DNA of 35,373 nt, taken from positions 1-35,373 of the forward strand of contig CACPQC010000006.1 of assembly GCA_902635975.1 (NCBI GenBank), given 5' to 3'. A program made the translations under genes and the position numbers. Source of the stretch: an uncultured Pelagibacteraceae bacterium (lineage in GTDB: Bacteria; Pseudomonadota; Alphaproteobacteria; Pelagibacterales; Pelagibacteraceae). Shown piece after piece: positions 24,640 to 32,505 of this stretch (within the stretch, counting starts at the first letter, position 1; the number at the start of each line of letters is the position of its first letter). Under the pieces are notes generated by a model. The model searched no databases and was not told the origin of the DNA. It saw nothing but the letters and a program-made list of their open reading frames with translations.

Positions 24640-24938
24640 TCTTTTACTTCAATTACTTCACTGAATTCATCATCGTGTAATTCAAATGTATTAGTTCGTG
24701 CTTCTATGTTTTCAATATCACTTTGCATTAATAAAGAGAATAACTTATCCCAATCTTTTTTGTTTGTTGTCATTTCTTTTGGCAAATCTTTTATAATATT
24801 GCCATCACCATTTCTTTCGGCATATTCATAAAGTTCAGTCCACTTGTCTTGTGTCATTTCAAAGTCTTCTGAATAAGTGTCTTCTACTTTAAAATATACT
24901 TTTTTTATAAATCTAAATTTTTTTGGTTTGTCTGTCAT
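24636..24938 (-). CDS. Hypothetical acidic phage protein
   Basis: 100 residues with a basic start (TDKPKKFRFIKKVYFKV) and an acidic remainder (ELHDDEFSEVIEVKD). No family recognised. It converges with the fibre gene (4-nt overlap of stops) and its ATG overlaps the Api92-like stop as ATGA. It is the last gene of the right-hand leftward set. Confidence 0.65.
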   Translation of the reverse strand: MTDKPKKFRFIKKVYFKVEDTYSEDFEMTQDKWTELYEYAERNGDGNIIKDLPKEMTTNKKDWDKLFSLLMQSDIENIEARTNTFELHDDEFSEVIEVKD

Positions 24939-25525
24939 TCTACTATTTCGTTTTCTTCATCGTTTGCAATTTCATCTAGTAAACCAGTCCACTCAATCAA
25001 AAGTTTGCCGTTGTCGGTTTCCCAATATGCATCATCACTACTTGGTATTTCGTCTTTGTAATCATCTTCACCATTCTTGTACACGCCGCAAAACCAATAT
25101 CCTTTTTCATAATATGTTGCAGTTAATTTGAGATTTGGCTTTTTTAATAACAGTGCATTGTATGCAGAAATAGGAGCACTCCACGCACTTTCAAACCAAA
25201 AGTTTATATGTTTAAGTCCTTTAAATTCTTCACTGTCTACGATGGAAATTTTTTCTGTTTCTCCACTTAAACTACATTCTATTTGGTTTACACTTATGTC
25301 CCATTTTGTGCCCCAGTTATCAACGCACCAACCATACCAGTCTGAATAGCCGTATTTTTTTATAAACTGTTCGTTGGGTGTTAAATTTGCTTCAGTGTCT
25401 TTTAATTCGGCTGGAATTGGATTACAGTAATTTAAAAAGTTTCCATCAAGTAGGTGACTTACAATTTCTTTTAATGTTTGTTCATCGCCATCTATTTTTA
25501 TACTGTTGTTACACCAGTTGGGCAT
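24935..25525 (-). CDS. Api92-like (DUF1281-type) phage protein
   Basis: 196 residues from the ATG at 25525, chosen because family members begin MPNWC-N; a longer reading from TTG at 25540 is unlikely. Visible parts: MPNWCNNSIKIDGDEQTL, LDGNFLNYCNPIPAELKD, WYGWCVDNWGTKWDI (about 64-78) and FWFESAWSAPISAY (about 108-121), the last two being hallmark W/G-rich segments of Api92-like proteins, found in phages and plasmids. The fold is ferredoxin-like and its function is unknown. The start overlaps the stop of a 39-residue membrane peptide as TAATG. Confidence 0.85.
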   Translation of the reverse strand: MPNWCNNSIKIDGDEQTLKEIVSHLLDGNFLNYCNPIPAELKDTEANLTPNEQFIKKYGYSDWYGWCVDNWGTKWDISVNQIECSLSGETEKISIVDSEEFKGLKHINFWFESAWSAPISAYNALLLKKPNLKLTATYYEKGYWFCGVYKNGEDDYKDEIPSSDDAYWETDNGKLLIEWTGLLDEIANDEENEIVE

Positions 25526-25644
25526 TATCCAAATATCCAAACGTTAATGCCAGCAACGGCAATGATTGCTACGAATATCCAAAACACTGGTGTTAGACTT
25601 TTTATCTGCCACCAAATGTTTTTCGAATAATGTTTTTTTTCCAT
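25525..25644 (-). CDS. 39-residue single-pass membrane peptide (holin candidate)
   Basis: Reads MEKKHYSKNIWWQIKSLTP followed by a single strong membrane segment, VFWIFVAIIAVAGINVWIFG (residues 20-39). The charged N-terminus with Lys3, Lys4, Lys8 and Lys15 and the C-terminal membrane span predict N-in orientation. The TAATG overlap with the Api92-like gene and correct codon phase between two neighbours favour a real gene; no strong ribosome binding site is visible. Short TM peptides in phages include holins, pinholins and superinfection-exclusion proteins. No lysis gene is otherwise seen in this window. Confidence 0.55.
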   Translation of the reverse strand: MEKKHYSKNIWWQIKSLTPVFWIFVAIIAVAGINVWIFG

Positions 25645-25658
25645 AAAGGAAATTTACA

Positions 25659-26117
25659 CTATCTGCTTACTTCGAACAATCCATTTCCAAACTTGTTATC
25701 AGTGTGTTTTTCGCCCACATCCACCATATTGATCAGTTCAGCATCCAACGCATTCTCATTTTTCATCATCTCTTTTGCGAAGTCCTTTACGATACGATTG
25801 AACATATCAATCTGTCGTGTGGTGAGATCGTTGTTTTTGCGTCTGTTGATTTTTGCCACTATACCGCAGAGTGCATCCAACATCGAAATTGGTTCATCGT
25901 GTAGTCTGCTTTTTTTGTGGTAACGATCCTTTGTTACAATTTCCAATCTGTCGTAGAGATTGATCAGTGGTTCTCTCTTTCCGTCGACAACTCCTCTTTC
26001 TAAAAGTGTCGTGTAAAATGTTATGATGTGACTGGTAAGTCTTTTGTACTCACTGTCAGTCATGTTGTAGTACTTTGTTGTGTTTTGTAGTGTGGTATCG
26101 TTGTAATAGTAGTCCAT
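25659..26117 (-). CDS. Hypothetical phage protein
   Basis: 152 residues, ribosome binding site AAAGG. It begins MDYYYNDTTLQNTTKYYNM, then is helical (SEYKRLTSHIITFYTTLLERGVV, and DMFNRIVKDFAKEMMKNENALDAELINMVD). The HDEPISMLDALCGIVAKINRRK segment may be a helix-turn-helix-like or oligomerisation region, but no family is recognised. It follows the HUH gene by 126 bp. Confidence 0.65.
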   Translation of the reverse strand: MDYYYNDTTLQNTTKYYNMTDSEYKRLTSHIITFYTTLLERGVVDGKREPLINLYDRLEIVTKDRYHKKSRLHDEPISMLDALCGIVAKINRRKNNDLTTRQIDMFNRIVKDFAKEMMKNENALDAELINMVDVGEKHTDNKFGNGLFEVSR

Positions 26118-26226
26118 TGTTTGTTACCTTTCTATTGTTGTTACAGTTGTGAGCAGAGTGGATACGGTGGATATATTTTGAATAGTAAACTATTGCAGTG
26201 TAAAACTGCCAAACACTTTACATCAA

Positions 26227-26241
26227 ATTCGGTTGCCGAAT
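26227..26241. other. Perfect hairpin beside the HUH endonuclease gene
   Basis: ATTCGG (26227-26232), loop TTG, CCGAAT (26236-26241), ending 2 bp from the HUH stop codon (26244). On the minus strand it is followed by TTGATG, so the T-run is weak for a terminator. HUH enzymes often act on hairpins close to their own gene, so this is also a candidate nicking or recognition site. Confidence 0.55.
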
Positions 26242-26243
26242 AA

Positions 26244-26624
26244 TTAGACAGATGTTGTACTGTCTACTTGTAACGTGTTTTTCTTTGCGATGTATCCTAA
26301 CCATTTTCGCACATTGTTTTCATTGTGTATCAGATCAAAATAAGTTGTAGCACTTGGTGCTATTTCTTCCAATGTGTTGATCACAACTTTAACAAACTTG
26401 CTCATAACTTTACATGGACAAGCAACCGCATAATGAACGTGTGTATTATCTGTTTTGGTTAGTTCAAAATTACCGATAGCAGTTATAACTTTGTGCCTTC
26501 TGCCATATAGTTTTCTATTTGCTTTACTGAAAACAATACGCATTAATTGTTCACAAAGTTCACGTGTAAACTTATGATTAAAGTTTACTGTAAGTGCTAG
26601 TGTAATTTTTTGTTTTTTATGCAT
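26244..26624 (-). CDS. Small HUH-type endonuclease (Rep/relaxase-like)
   Basis: 126 residues with the three motifs of single-stranded-DNA HUH enzymes in order. Motif 1 is strand KITLALTVNF (residues 6-15). Motif 2 is NTHVHYAVACP with His62-Val-His64 (metal binding), preceded by Glu54 in FELTK. Motif 3 is WLGYIAKK with Tyr111 as probable catalytic residue and Lys114/Lys115. Known members nick and rejoin ssDNA in rolling-circle replication, conjugation or transposition. Here the protein is little more than the domain itself. Helicase and integrase partners are not in the window. It is transcribed away from the adjacent tRNA, with a possible promoter in between. Confidence 0.65.
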   Translation of the reverse strand: MHKKQKITLALTVNFNHKFTRELCEQLMRIVFSKANRKLYGRRHKVITAIGNFELTKTDNTHVHYAVACPCKVMSKFVKVVINTLEEIAPSATTYFDLIHNENNVRKWLGYIAKKNTLQVDSTTSV

Positions 26625-26662
26625 TGTGCTTGTACATTTTTATTTAGTTTATTTAGACTTTA

Positions 26663-26692
26663 ATTTTACTACATCTATATTTTGGATTACAA
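26663..26692 (-). promoter_or_regulatory. Possible promoter of the HUH gene
   Basis: On the minus strand TTGTAA (26687-26692), 18 bp, TAAAAT (26663-26668), 38 bp before the ATG at 26624. AT-rich surroundings make it plausible but not certain; read-through from the tRNA is an alternative. Confidence 0.4.
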
Positions 26693-26728
26693 GTTTTTGA
26701 GAAATGAGTTTACCAACCCAGTGTTTTG

Positions 26729-26804
26729 TGGTGAGCCGTGTTGGACTCGAACCAACGACCTAATCCTTAAAAGGGATTTGCTCTACCAACTGCGCTAACG
26801 GCCC
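26729..26804 (-). tRNA. tRNA-Lys(UUU), phage-borne copy
   Basis: 73-nt body (26732-26804) plus encoded CCA (26729-26731). Acceptor GGGCCGT pairs with ACGGCTC (one G-U). Anticodon stem AAATC/GATTT-type (27-31 with 39-43) encloses loop CTTTTAA with anticodon TTT. T-stem GTTGG/CCAAC and TTCGAGT loop are perfect. The D-stem GCGC/GAGC has one G-A mismatch (positions 12-23). It has its own promoter. It differs from the interrupted host tRNA-Lys at positions 6, 12 and 28 of the 39 nt that can be compared, so it is a distinct gene rather than a restored host half. Confidence 0.9.
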
Positions 26805-27089
26805 ACAAACAATTTTTTTATACTTTATTTTTTATAAAAAGCAAAGTACGGAATAGCACACATGCCTTCTAAAAACGTTGATAAATGCAGTGTTATTTTT
26901 TTTGTTCTAATTGTTTTTACAATTTGTTCTGCATAGTGTGCACAAAGTTTTACAAAAGTGCACTGTGGATTCTTGTGTGCACTTTTGCACACGGAATCTG
27001 CACACAATATCCTATGCACAAACCTCGCACACTGCTTTTAAAATGGTGTTTAACCGCACTAAATGCACAAAAAACGTGGTGTACACTAT
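26805..27089. other. Junction arm between phage tRNA-Lys and broken host tRNA-Lys
   Basis: 285 bp of phage-like sequence without a convincing gene, with repeated TGCAC/GTGCA words. Contains a perfect 11-bp inverted repeat (CAAAAGTGCAC 26953-26963 with GTGCACTTTTG 26977-26987, 13-nt loop). Such clustered short repeats next to a tRNA core are what one expects of integrase arm sites in an attachment region; this is inference, as no integrase is in view. Confidence 0.5.
26817..26844 (-). promoter_or_regulatory. Promoter of phage tRNA-Lys
   Basis: Minus-strand TTGCTT (26839-26844), 16 bp, TATAAA (26817-26822), 12 bp before the first tRNA base. The good -10 and correct spacing suggest the phage tRNA is expressed without help from the host promoter. 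Confidence 0.55.
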
Positions 27090-27128
27090 CTTAAAAGGGA
27101 ATTGCTCTACCAACTGAGCTAAGGGCCC
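27090..27128 (-). pseudogene. Interrupted host tRNA-Lys(UUU), 5' 39 nt
   Basis: Contains a normal 5' half: acceptor GGGCCCT, D-arm GCTC/GAGC with loop AGTTGGTA, anticodon stem ATTCC and loop CTTTTAA with anticodon TTT. The next bases (GATAG) do not pair with the anticodon stem and no T-arm follows, so the gene is broken at position 39/40. It keeps a promoter on the host side. The 3' half is not in the window; it should lie at the far (left) end of the prophage. Confidence 0.85.
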
Positions 27129-27149
27129 AAAATTTAAAGGATTGAAGCT

Positions 27150-27177
27150 TATATATAGATAAATTTACATATTTCAA
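27150..27177 (-). promoter_or_regulatory. Probable promoter of host tRNA-Lys
   Basis: Minus-strand TTGAAA (27172-27177), 16 bp, TATATA (27150-27155), 21 bp before the first tRNA base. It would now transcribe the broken tRNA and then the phage junction arm. Confidence 0.45.
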
Positions 27178-27208
27178 ATGACATTTTTGACAAATTTTTT
27201 ACCAAAAT

Positions 27209-28315
27209 TTACAACTTATCTATGTATTTATCGTGAAATTTGTCAAAGGTACCTTTTTGTATATTTGATCTAATTGATCTCATCAATTCTTGATAAAAAT
27301 TAATATTATGTAATGTTAGAATCATTGATGCAAGAATTTCATTAGTATTGAAAAGATGATTTAAATAATTCAAAGAATATTTGTTTAATTCTAAATTGTC
27401 ACAATCTTTGTCTAGTGGAGAATTATCATTTTGATATTTTTTATTTTTAACATTAACTCTACCATTCCAAGTAAAGGCTAAACCTGTTCTTCCTGATCTT
27501 GTCGGTAAAACACAATCAAACATATCAATACCCCTTTTAACTGCTCCTAAAATGTCAGAAGGAGTCCCAACACCCATCAAATATCTAGGTTTTAGCTCGG
27601 GTAGATTTGATTTAACATCATCTAAAACTTGAAACATCTCTTTTTGAGTTTCCCCAACTGCTAAGCCACCAAGCGCGTATCCATCAAAACCAATTTCAAT
27701 TAGGGAATTTAACGATTCAAGTCTTAAATCTTTGAATAAACCTCCTTGTACTATTCCAAATAAAGCTTTGTGCGGATTATTACCAAAAGCTTTTTTTGAT
27801 CTTTTCGCCCAATATAACGACAAATTCATAGAGTCTTTTATCAAATTATAGTCATTACTTTTTTTAGGGCATTCATCCATAATCATTACAATATCAGAAT
27901 CTAAACCCAATTGAATTTTGATACTTTCCTCTGGACTTAAACTAAATTTTTTCCCATCAACATGTGAATTAAAAATTGCACCCTTTTCTCTATCAATTTT
28001 ATTTAATTTAGATAAAGACATAACTTGAAAACCACCAGAGTCTGTTAAAATAGGAAGATCACAATTCATAAATTTATGTAATCCTCCAGCATTTTTAACA
28101 CGGTCTACACCTGGTCTAATCATTAAATGATAAGTATTAGAGAGAATAATTTCTGAACCAGTTTTTTTAATATCTCTAATTGTACAAGCCTTAACAGTCG
28201 CTTGGGTACCGACTGGCATGAAAGCTGGTGTATTAATATTTCCTCTATGTGTTTCGATTAACCCTGATCTTGCAAAATTATCATTAGCTAAAACTTTAAA
28301 GGCAAATTTTTTCAA
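27209..28315 (-). CDS. tgt: Queuine tRNA-ribosyltransferase (Tgt)
   Basis: 368 residues. Exchanges guanine-34 for a 7-deazaguanine (preQ1 in bacteria) in tRNAs with GUN anticodons. Motifs: TDSGGFQVMS with general acid Asp92, GGLAVGE (216-222), and the nucleophile Asp267 in MFDCVLPTRSGRTG. The C-terminal zinc site is unusual: in place of the C-x-C-x2-C motif it reads C305-D-N307-L-E-L310, so two of three cysteines are missing, while His336 (TLHNINFY) is kept. It is the last gene of the leftward host cluster and its stop lies 81 bp from the tRNA fragment. Confidence 0.93.
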   Translation of the reverse strand: MKKFAFKVLANDNFARSGLIETHRGNINTPAFMPVGTQATVKACTIRDIKKTGSEIILSNTYHLMIRPGVDRVKNAGGLHKFMNCDLPILTDSGGFQVMSLSKLNKIDREKGAIFNSHVDGKKFSLSPEESIKIQLGLDSDIVMIMDECPKKSNDYNLIKDSMNLSLYWAKRSKKAFGNNPHKALFGIVQGGLFKDLRLESLNSLIEIGFDGYALGGLAVGETQKEMFQVLDDVKSNLPELKPRYLMGVGTPSDILGAVKRGIDMFDCVLPTRSGRTGLAFTWNGRVNVKNKKYQNDNSPLDKDCDNLELNKYSLNYLNHLFNTNEILASMILTLHNINFYQELMRSIRSNIQKGTFDKFHDKYIDKL

Positions 28316-28327
28316 ATTAATTAAAGT

Positions 28328-28888
28328 TTATAAGGATTTAAAACTAACTATTTTGTCAGGATCAGAAACTGAACCATTATTGTTTTCATCGCCTCTTTTA
28401 ATTTTATCAACAAACTCCATGCCTTCAATAACTTTTCCAAAAACTGTATATTGTCTATCTAAAAAAGGAGCGGGTTTAAAACAAATAAAGAATTGACTAT
28501 TCGCACTATTAGGATCAGATGAACGAGCCATTGATAAAGTTCCTCTATCATGAGGTAGACTACTAAACTCTTGTTTTAGATCAGGCAAATCTGATCCACC
28601 CATACCAGCTCTATTTAGATCAAAATTATTTGAGTCTGATTTGCCAAATTGAACATCACCGGTTTGTGCCATAAAGCCATCTATTACTCTATGAAAAACA
28701 ACATTGTCATATTTCCCAGAGTTGGCTAATTCTTTTATTCTATTTACGTGATTTGGTGCAACATCTGGAAATAATTCAATTTTTACATCTCCATCTTTTA
28801 ATTTTAAAATCATAATATTCTCCTGTGCTATTGTTTGATTGATTAATAAAGAAAAAATAAATAATATTTTTAGAAAAAGCTTATTCAT
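28328..28888 (-). CDS. Exported cyclophilin-type peptidyl-prolyl isomerase
   Basis: 186 residues. A signal peptide (LFLKILFIFSLLINQTIA, cleavage probably after Ala21) places it in the periplasm. The cyclophilin domain shows the catalytic FHRVIDGFMAQTGD segment (Arg of HRV, Gln of AQTG), GTLSMARS and NSQFFICF, then VFGKVIEGM and DKI. It catalyses proline isomerisation in exported protein folding. The stop is 12 bp before the tgt start; the start overlaps coaD by 8 nt, indicating one operon. Confidence 0.92.
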   Translation of the reverse strand: MNKLFLKILFIFSLLINQTIAQENIMILKLKDGDVKIELFPDVAPNHVNRIKELANSGKYDNVVFHRVIDGFMAQTGDVQFGKSDSNNFDLNRAGMGGSDLPDLKQEFSSLPHDRGTLSMARSSDPNSANSQFFICFKPAPFLDRQYTVFGKVIEGMEFVDKIKRGDENNNGSVSDPDKIVSFKSL

Positions 28889-29375
28889 ATTTTTCTTTTA
28901 AAGATTTAATTGTACTTTTTGTAGTAAACTTTTTTATATCACCTTTTAGTTTGACAATTTCTTTGACAAATTTAGATGAAATTATCTGATTTTCTACATC
29001 AGACATTAAAAAAATTGTCTCAATCTTGTTATTGAGCTTCCGATTCATGCCTGCCAATTGAAATTCATATTCAAAATCTGAAACTGCCCTCAAACCTCTT
29101 AAAATAATATTGGATTTATATTTTTTACATAAATCGGTAGTTAAGGAAGAAAAAGAAACTACAACTATTTTTTTTTTATCTAATTTTAGATCTGAAAAAA
29201 GAGCTTTTTTGACAATTTCTATTCTCTCAAAAGGGTTGAAAAGATAGTTTTTGTTTTCACTGTCTGACACACCAACAACTAATTTATCAAATAATTTTAA
29301 AGATTTTTTTATAACATCAATATGTCCAAAGGTTATTGGATCAAAGGTACCCGGATAAATAGCAACTTTTGGCAT
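28881..29375 (-). CDS. coaD: Phosphopantetheine adenylyltransferase (CoaD)
   Basis: 164 residues, the standard family length. Transfers AMP from ATP to 4'-phosphopantetheine, the penultimate step of coenzyme A synthesis. The YPGTFDPITFGHIDVI start contains the T/HxGH nucleotidyltransferase motif (Thr15-Phe-Gly-His18). GLRAVSDFEYEFQLAGMNRKL and the C-terminal ISSKFVKEI are hallmark segments. The start overlaps the gyrA stop (TAATG) and the stop overlaps the cyclophilin start. Confidence 0.95.
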   Translation of the reverse strand: MPKVAIYPGTFDPITFGHIDVIKKSLKLFDKLVVGVSDSENKNYLFNPFERIEIVKKALFSDLKLDKKKIVVVSFSSLTTDLCKKYKSNIILRGLRAVSDFEYEFQLAGMNRKLNNKIETIFLMSDVENQIISSKFVKEIVKLKGDIKKFTTKSTIKSLKEKYE

Positions 29376-31954
29376 TATATCAAATTATCATCAATCTTTA
29401 TTGATGAAACAACTTTTTCATCACCCGAAAGTTTAATTATCCTTACCCCTTGAGTGTTTCTACCAGCTGTTCTAATTTCTTTAACTGCAACTCTTATTAC
29501 TCTTCCTTTGTTTGTCGATATCATAATTTCATCACCCTCAAAGACTGGAAATGAAGAGGCTATATTCCCATTTCTTGGTGAATTTACAATTCCAATTATC
29601 CCCTTTCCACCTCTATTGGTAACCCTGTAATCTTTATGAGATGTTTTCTTGCCGAAACCATTTTCTGTAATTGATAAAATAAATTTTTCAGTAGCCTTTA
29701 ATTCAGATTTTTCATCTTTACCATTTTTAGTGCTTTTTTTAATTTTATCATTATCAATAATTGATAATGATACAATTTCATCATTTGGTGCTAATTCAAG
29801 ACCTTTAATTCCTTTAGAGGATCTACCTTTAAATATCCTCAGTTTTTTAGATTCAAATCTTATACATTTACCAAATTTTGTGCTTAAAATAATATCTTGA
29901 TCATCTTTGCAAATTTTAACTCCTACTATCTTATCGTTACTGTCGAGTTTCATAGCAATCTTTCCAGAAGCATTGATTGATGAAAAATCCTCCAAACTAT
30001 TTTTTCTAATTTTTCCTTTAGAAGTTGCAAAGACTATTTGAAAATCTTTTAAGCTATTACTATCATCAGGAAATGGCATTATAGAGCTTATAGATTGATG
30101 ATTTTTTAAGGGTAAAATGTTAAATAAAGATTTTCCCTTGGAAGAAGCTGAGCCTTCAGGAATTTTCCAAGCTTTTAACCTATATACCAAACCTTCTGTA
30201 GAAAAGAAAAGCATAGATGTATGGGTATTTACAGACAAAGTTTGAATTACTGAGTCTTCGTTTCTGGTTGTTATGCCAGTCTTACCCTTGCCGCCCCTTT
30301 TTTGAGTCTTTAGATTATTTAAAGATCCTCTTTTTATATAACCTTGTAATGTTACGGTTATTATAACTGATTGTTTTTGAATAGTTTCCTCTATGTCATA
30401 GTTGAGCACTGCATCAATAATTTTTGTTCTTCTAGGAGTAGAATATTTATCTTTAATTGTTTTTAATTCCTCACTAATTACTTTTAATAATTCTTTTTTA
30501 GACGAAATTATCTTTTTATATTTTGAAATTAGCTCAGCCAGTTTTTTTATCTCAACTTCTATTTCGTTAATTCCTAAAGCGGTAAGTTTTTGCAATCTTA
30601 GTTCTAAAATAGCATTAACTTGTTCCTCAGATAGATTATAAATATCTTTTTTACTTTTATCTTCTACTAATGAAATTAATTTTTTAGATTTGTTAATTTT
30701 CCACTTAGTTTTTGAAATAGATATTTTTGCCTCTTCAGGATTTTTTGAATTTCTAATAATCTTTATAACTTTATCTAAATTTTCAACTGATACTGAAAGA
30801 CCTATTAAAATATGAGCTCTATCCTCAGCCTTGCTTAAATCAAATTTTGTTTTTTTAATTACTACATCTTCTCTAAAATTTAAAAAACTTGAAAGAAAAT
30901 CTTTTAGATTACATGTTTCTGGTTTTCCATCTACTATGGCTAAAGTATTAAAACCAAAAGAACTCTCTATCTGTGTATTTTTATACAATTGTCTTTTTAC
31001 TGTTTCTGGCTCAACTCCACTTCTCAAATCTATTGAAACTCTAATACCTTCTCTATTTGACTCATCTCTTATGTCTCTAATGCCCTCTATTTTCTTTTCT
31101 CGAACTAACTGAGCTATTCTCTCATTTAAAACTGATTTATTCACTTGATATGGTATAGAAGTTATAACCAATCTTTCTCTATTATTTTTTAAACTTTCAA
31201 TTGTTATTTCACCTCTTATTTTGAAAGATCCTCTGCCTTTATTATAGCCTTGCTTGATTATATCTTTGCCTATTACTACCCCTCCTGTAGGAAAATCTGG
31301 ACCAGGAATGTGTTTCATAAGATCTTTAATCTTAATATCTTTATTTTCGATTAAAGCTAATGTTCCATCAATAACCTCTCCTAAATTATGCGGAGGTATA
31401 CTTGTTGCCATTCCAACTGCGATACCACCCGCACCATTGACCAATAAATTTGGAAATTGTGCTGGTAAAACAGTTGGTTCTCTTTCTGTTTCATCATAAT
31501 TACTTTTGAAATCAATTGTATTTTTTTCTATATCATCAATCAAAAATTGAGAGACTTTAGACAATCGTGTTTCAGTATATCTCATTGCCGCAGCTGGATC
31601 GCCATCTATAGACCCAAAATTACCTTGGCCATCAACTAATGGAAGACTCATTGAAAAGTCTTGAACCATCCTTACTAATGCATCATATACAGATTGGTCA
31701 CCATGAGGATGATATTTACCAATAACATCTCCAACTATTCTAGCAGATTTTCTAAATTGTTTCGACCAATCATAGCCACCCTTATACATTGCATATAATA
31801 TTCTTCTATGAACTGGCTTTAATCCATCTCTTATATCTGGCAAAGCTCTACTTACTATAACGCTCATTGCATAAGAGAGATAAGATGAGCTCATCTCATC
31901 ATGAACGGAAATTAGTTTTATATTTTGATCTTTAGAAGTTTCTGATTTTTCCAT
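29375..31954 (-). CDS. gyrA: DNA gyrase subunit A
   Basis: 859 residues. Breakage-reunion subunit; introduces negative supercoils with GyrB. Catalytic Tyr126 in [11 protein letters not shown], and [23 protein letters not shown] (74-96) in the quinolone region, where the residue equivalent to E. coli Ser83 is Gln87 (and Ala84 is Ser88). The GyrA box KRGGKGKTG is present in the C-terminal beta-pinwheel, together with later repeats such as [12 protein letters not shown] and NRGGKGIIG. Starts 5 bp after the ssb stop and probably shares its transcript. Confidence 0.97.
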   Translation of the reverse strand: MEKSETSKDQNIKLISVHDEMSSSYLSYAMSVIVSRALPDIRDGLKPVHRRILYAMYKGGYDWSKQFRKSARIVGDVIGKYHPHGDQSVYDALVRMVQDFSMSLPLVDGQGNFGSIDGDPAAAMRYTETRLSKVSQFLIDDIEKNTIDFKSNYDETEREPTVLPAQFPNLLVNGAGGIAVGMATSIPPHNLGEVIDGTLALIENKDIKIKDLMKHIPGPDFPTGGVVIGKDIIKQGYNKGRGSFKIRGEITIESLKNNRERLVITSIPYQVNKSVLNERIAQLVREKKIEGIRDIRDESNREGIRVSIDLRSGVEPETVKRQLYKNTQIESSFGFNTLAIVDGKPETCNLKDFLSSFLNFREDVVIKKTKFDLSKAEDRAHILIGLSVSVENLDKVIKIIRNSKNPEEAKISISKTKWKINKSKKLISLVEDKSKKDIYNLSEEQVNAILELRLQKLTALGINEIEVEIKKLAELISKYKKIISSKKELLKVISEELKTIKDKYSTPRRTKIIDAVLNYDIEETIQKQSVIITVTLQGYIKRGSLNNLKTQKRGGKGKTGITTRNEDSVIQTLSVNTHTSMLFFSTEGLVYRLKAWKIPEGSASSKGKSLFNILPLKNHQSISSIMPFPDDSNSLKDFQIVFATSKGKIRKNSLEDFSSINASGKIAMKLDSNDKIVGVKICKDDQDIILSTKFGKCIRFESKKLRIFKGRSSKGIKGLELAPNDEIVSLSIIDNDKIKKSTKNGKDEKSELKATEKFILSITENGFGKKTSHKDYRVTNRGGKGIIGIVNSPRNGNIASSFPVFEGDEIMISTNKGRVIRVAVKEIRTAGRNTQGVRIIKLSGDEKVVSSIKIDDNLI

Positions 31955-31959
31955 AAAGT

Positions 31960-32415
31960 TTAAAAGGGAATATCGTCATCCATATCATTCGATATTTGAG
32001 ACATTTCCTCATTATTTTTAGAAGACTGTGTATTGTCGTTAGCAATTCCTCCTCCAGAATTGCCGCCTCCTAACATTGTAAGAGATGAATTATAACCTTG
32101 AATAACTATCTCTGTGGAAAATTTATCTTGACCAGATTGTTCGTCTTTCCATTTCCTGGTCGCGATTTGACCCTCAACATAAATTTGCGCTCCTTTTTTT
32201 AAATATTGTTGCACAACATTCACTAATCCCTCATTAAATACAACTATACGGTGCCACTCTGTTTTTTCTTTTTTTTCACCTGTATTTTTATCTTTCCAAG
32301 TTTGGCTTGTTGCTAAGCTTAACCTAGCTACATTTTTTCCGTTAACCATTTGTTTAATCTCAGGATCTGCGCCCAAACGACCAATTAAAAGTACTTTATT
32401 TAAACTGCCAGCCAT
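31960..32415 (-). CDS. ssb: Single-stranded DNA-binding protein
   Basis: 151 residues. Starts [21 protein letters not shown], the OB-fold signature, with [11 protein letters not shown] and [16 protein letters not shown] Gly/Ser/Asn-rich linker leads to the acidic tip DDDIPF, which binds partner proteins in replication and repair. First gene of the leftward host cluster, divergent from uvrA as in many proteobacteria. Confidence 0.96.
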   Translation of the reverse strand: MAGSLNKVLLIGRLGADPEIKQMVNGKNVARLSLATSQTWKDKNTGEKKEKTEWHRIVVFNEGLVNVVQQYLKKGAQIYVEGQIATRKWKDEQSGQDKFSTEIVIQGYNSSLTMLGGGNSGGGIANDNTQSSKNNEEMSQISNDMDDDIPF

Positions 32416-32505
32416 AATATTTTAATATTTGTTATTTTAATTTATAGGATTTATACCACAATTTACTCTGAATAATAATTTTATTAAGTCAAAGCAACAA
32501 AAATT
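32416..32505. promoter_or_regulatory. ssb-uvrA divergent promoter region
   Basis: 90 bp, almost pure A/T. Candidate minus-strand TATAAA lies in GGTATAAAT (about 32450-32455). No LexA-type box of the alphaproteobacterial GTTC-N7-GTTC form, and no CTG-N10-CAG form, was found, so SOS control of this pair is not supported by the sequence. Confidence 0.5.

Larger units (their letters stand above)
26766..27100 (-). repeat. Shared 11-nt tRNA core (candidate att core)
   Basis: TCCCTTTTAAG is present at 26766-26776 (phage tRNA, positions 29-39) and at 27090-27100 (end of the host tRNA fragment). It spans the 3' side of the anticodon stem and the whole loop. Sequence identity between fragment and a normal tRNA ends at the base after this core. 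Confidence 0.6.

Noticed and set aside
26825..27117. Three short ORFs on both strands between the two tRNA sequences
   Set aside because: They overlap each other and the tRNA fragment, lack ribosome binding sites and follow the TGCAC repeats.
32416..32505. Possible LexA (SOS) box between ssb and uvrA
   Set aside because: Neither the GTTC-N7-GTTC nor the CTG-N10-CAG pattern is present.
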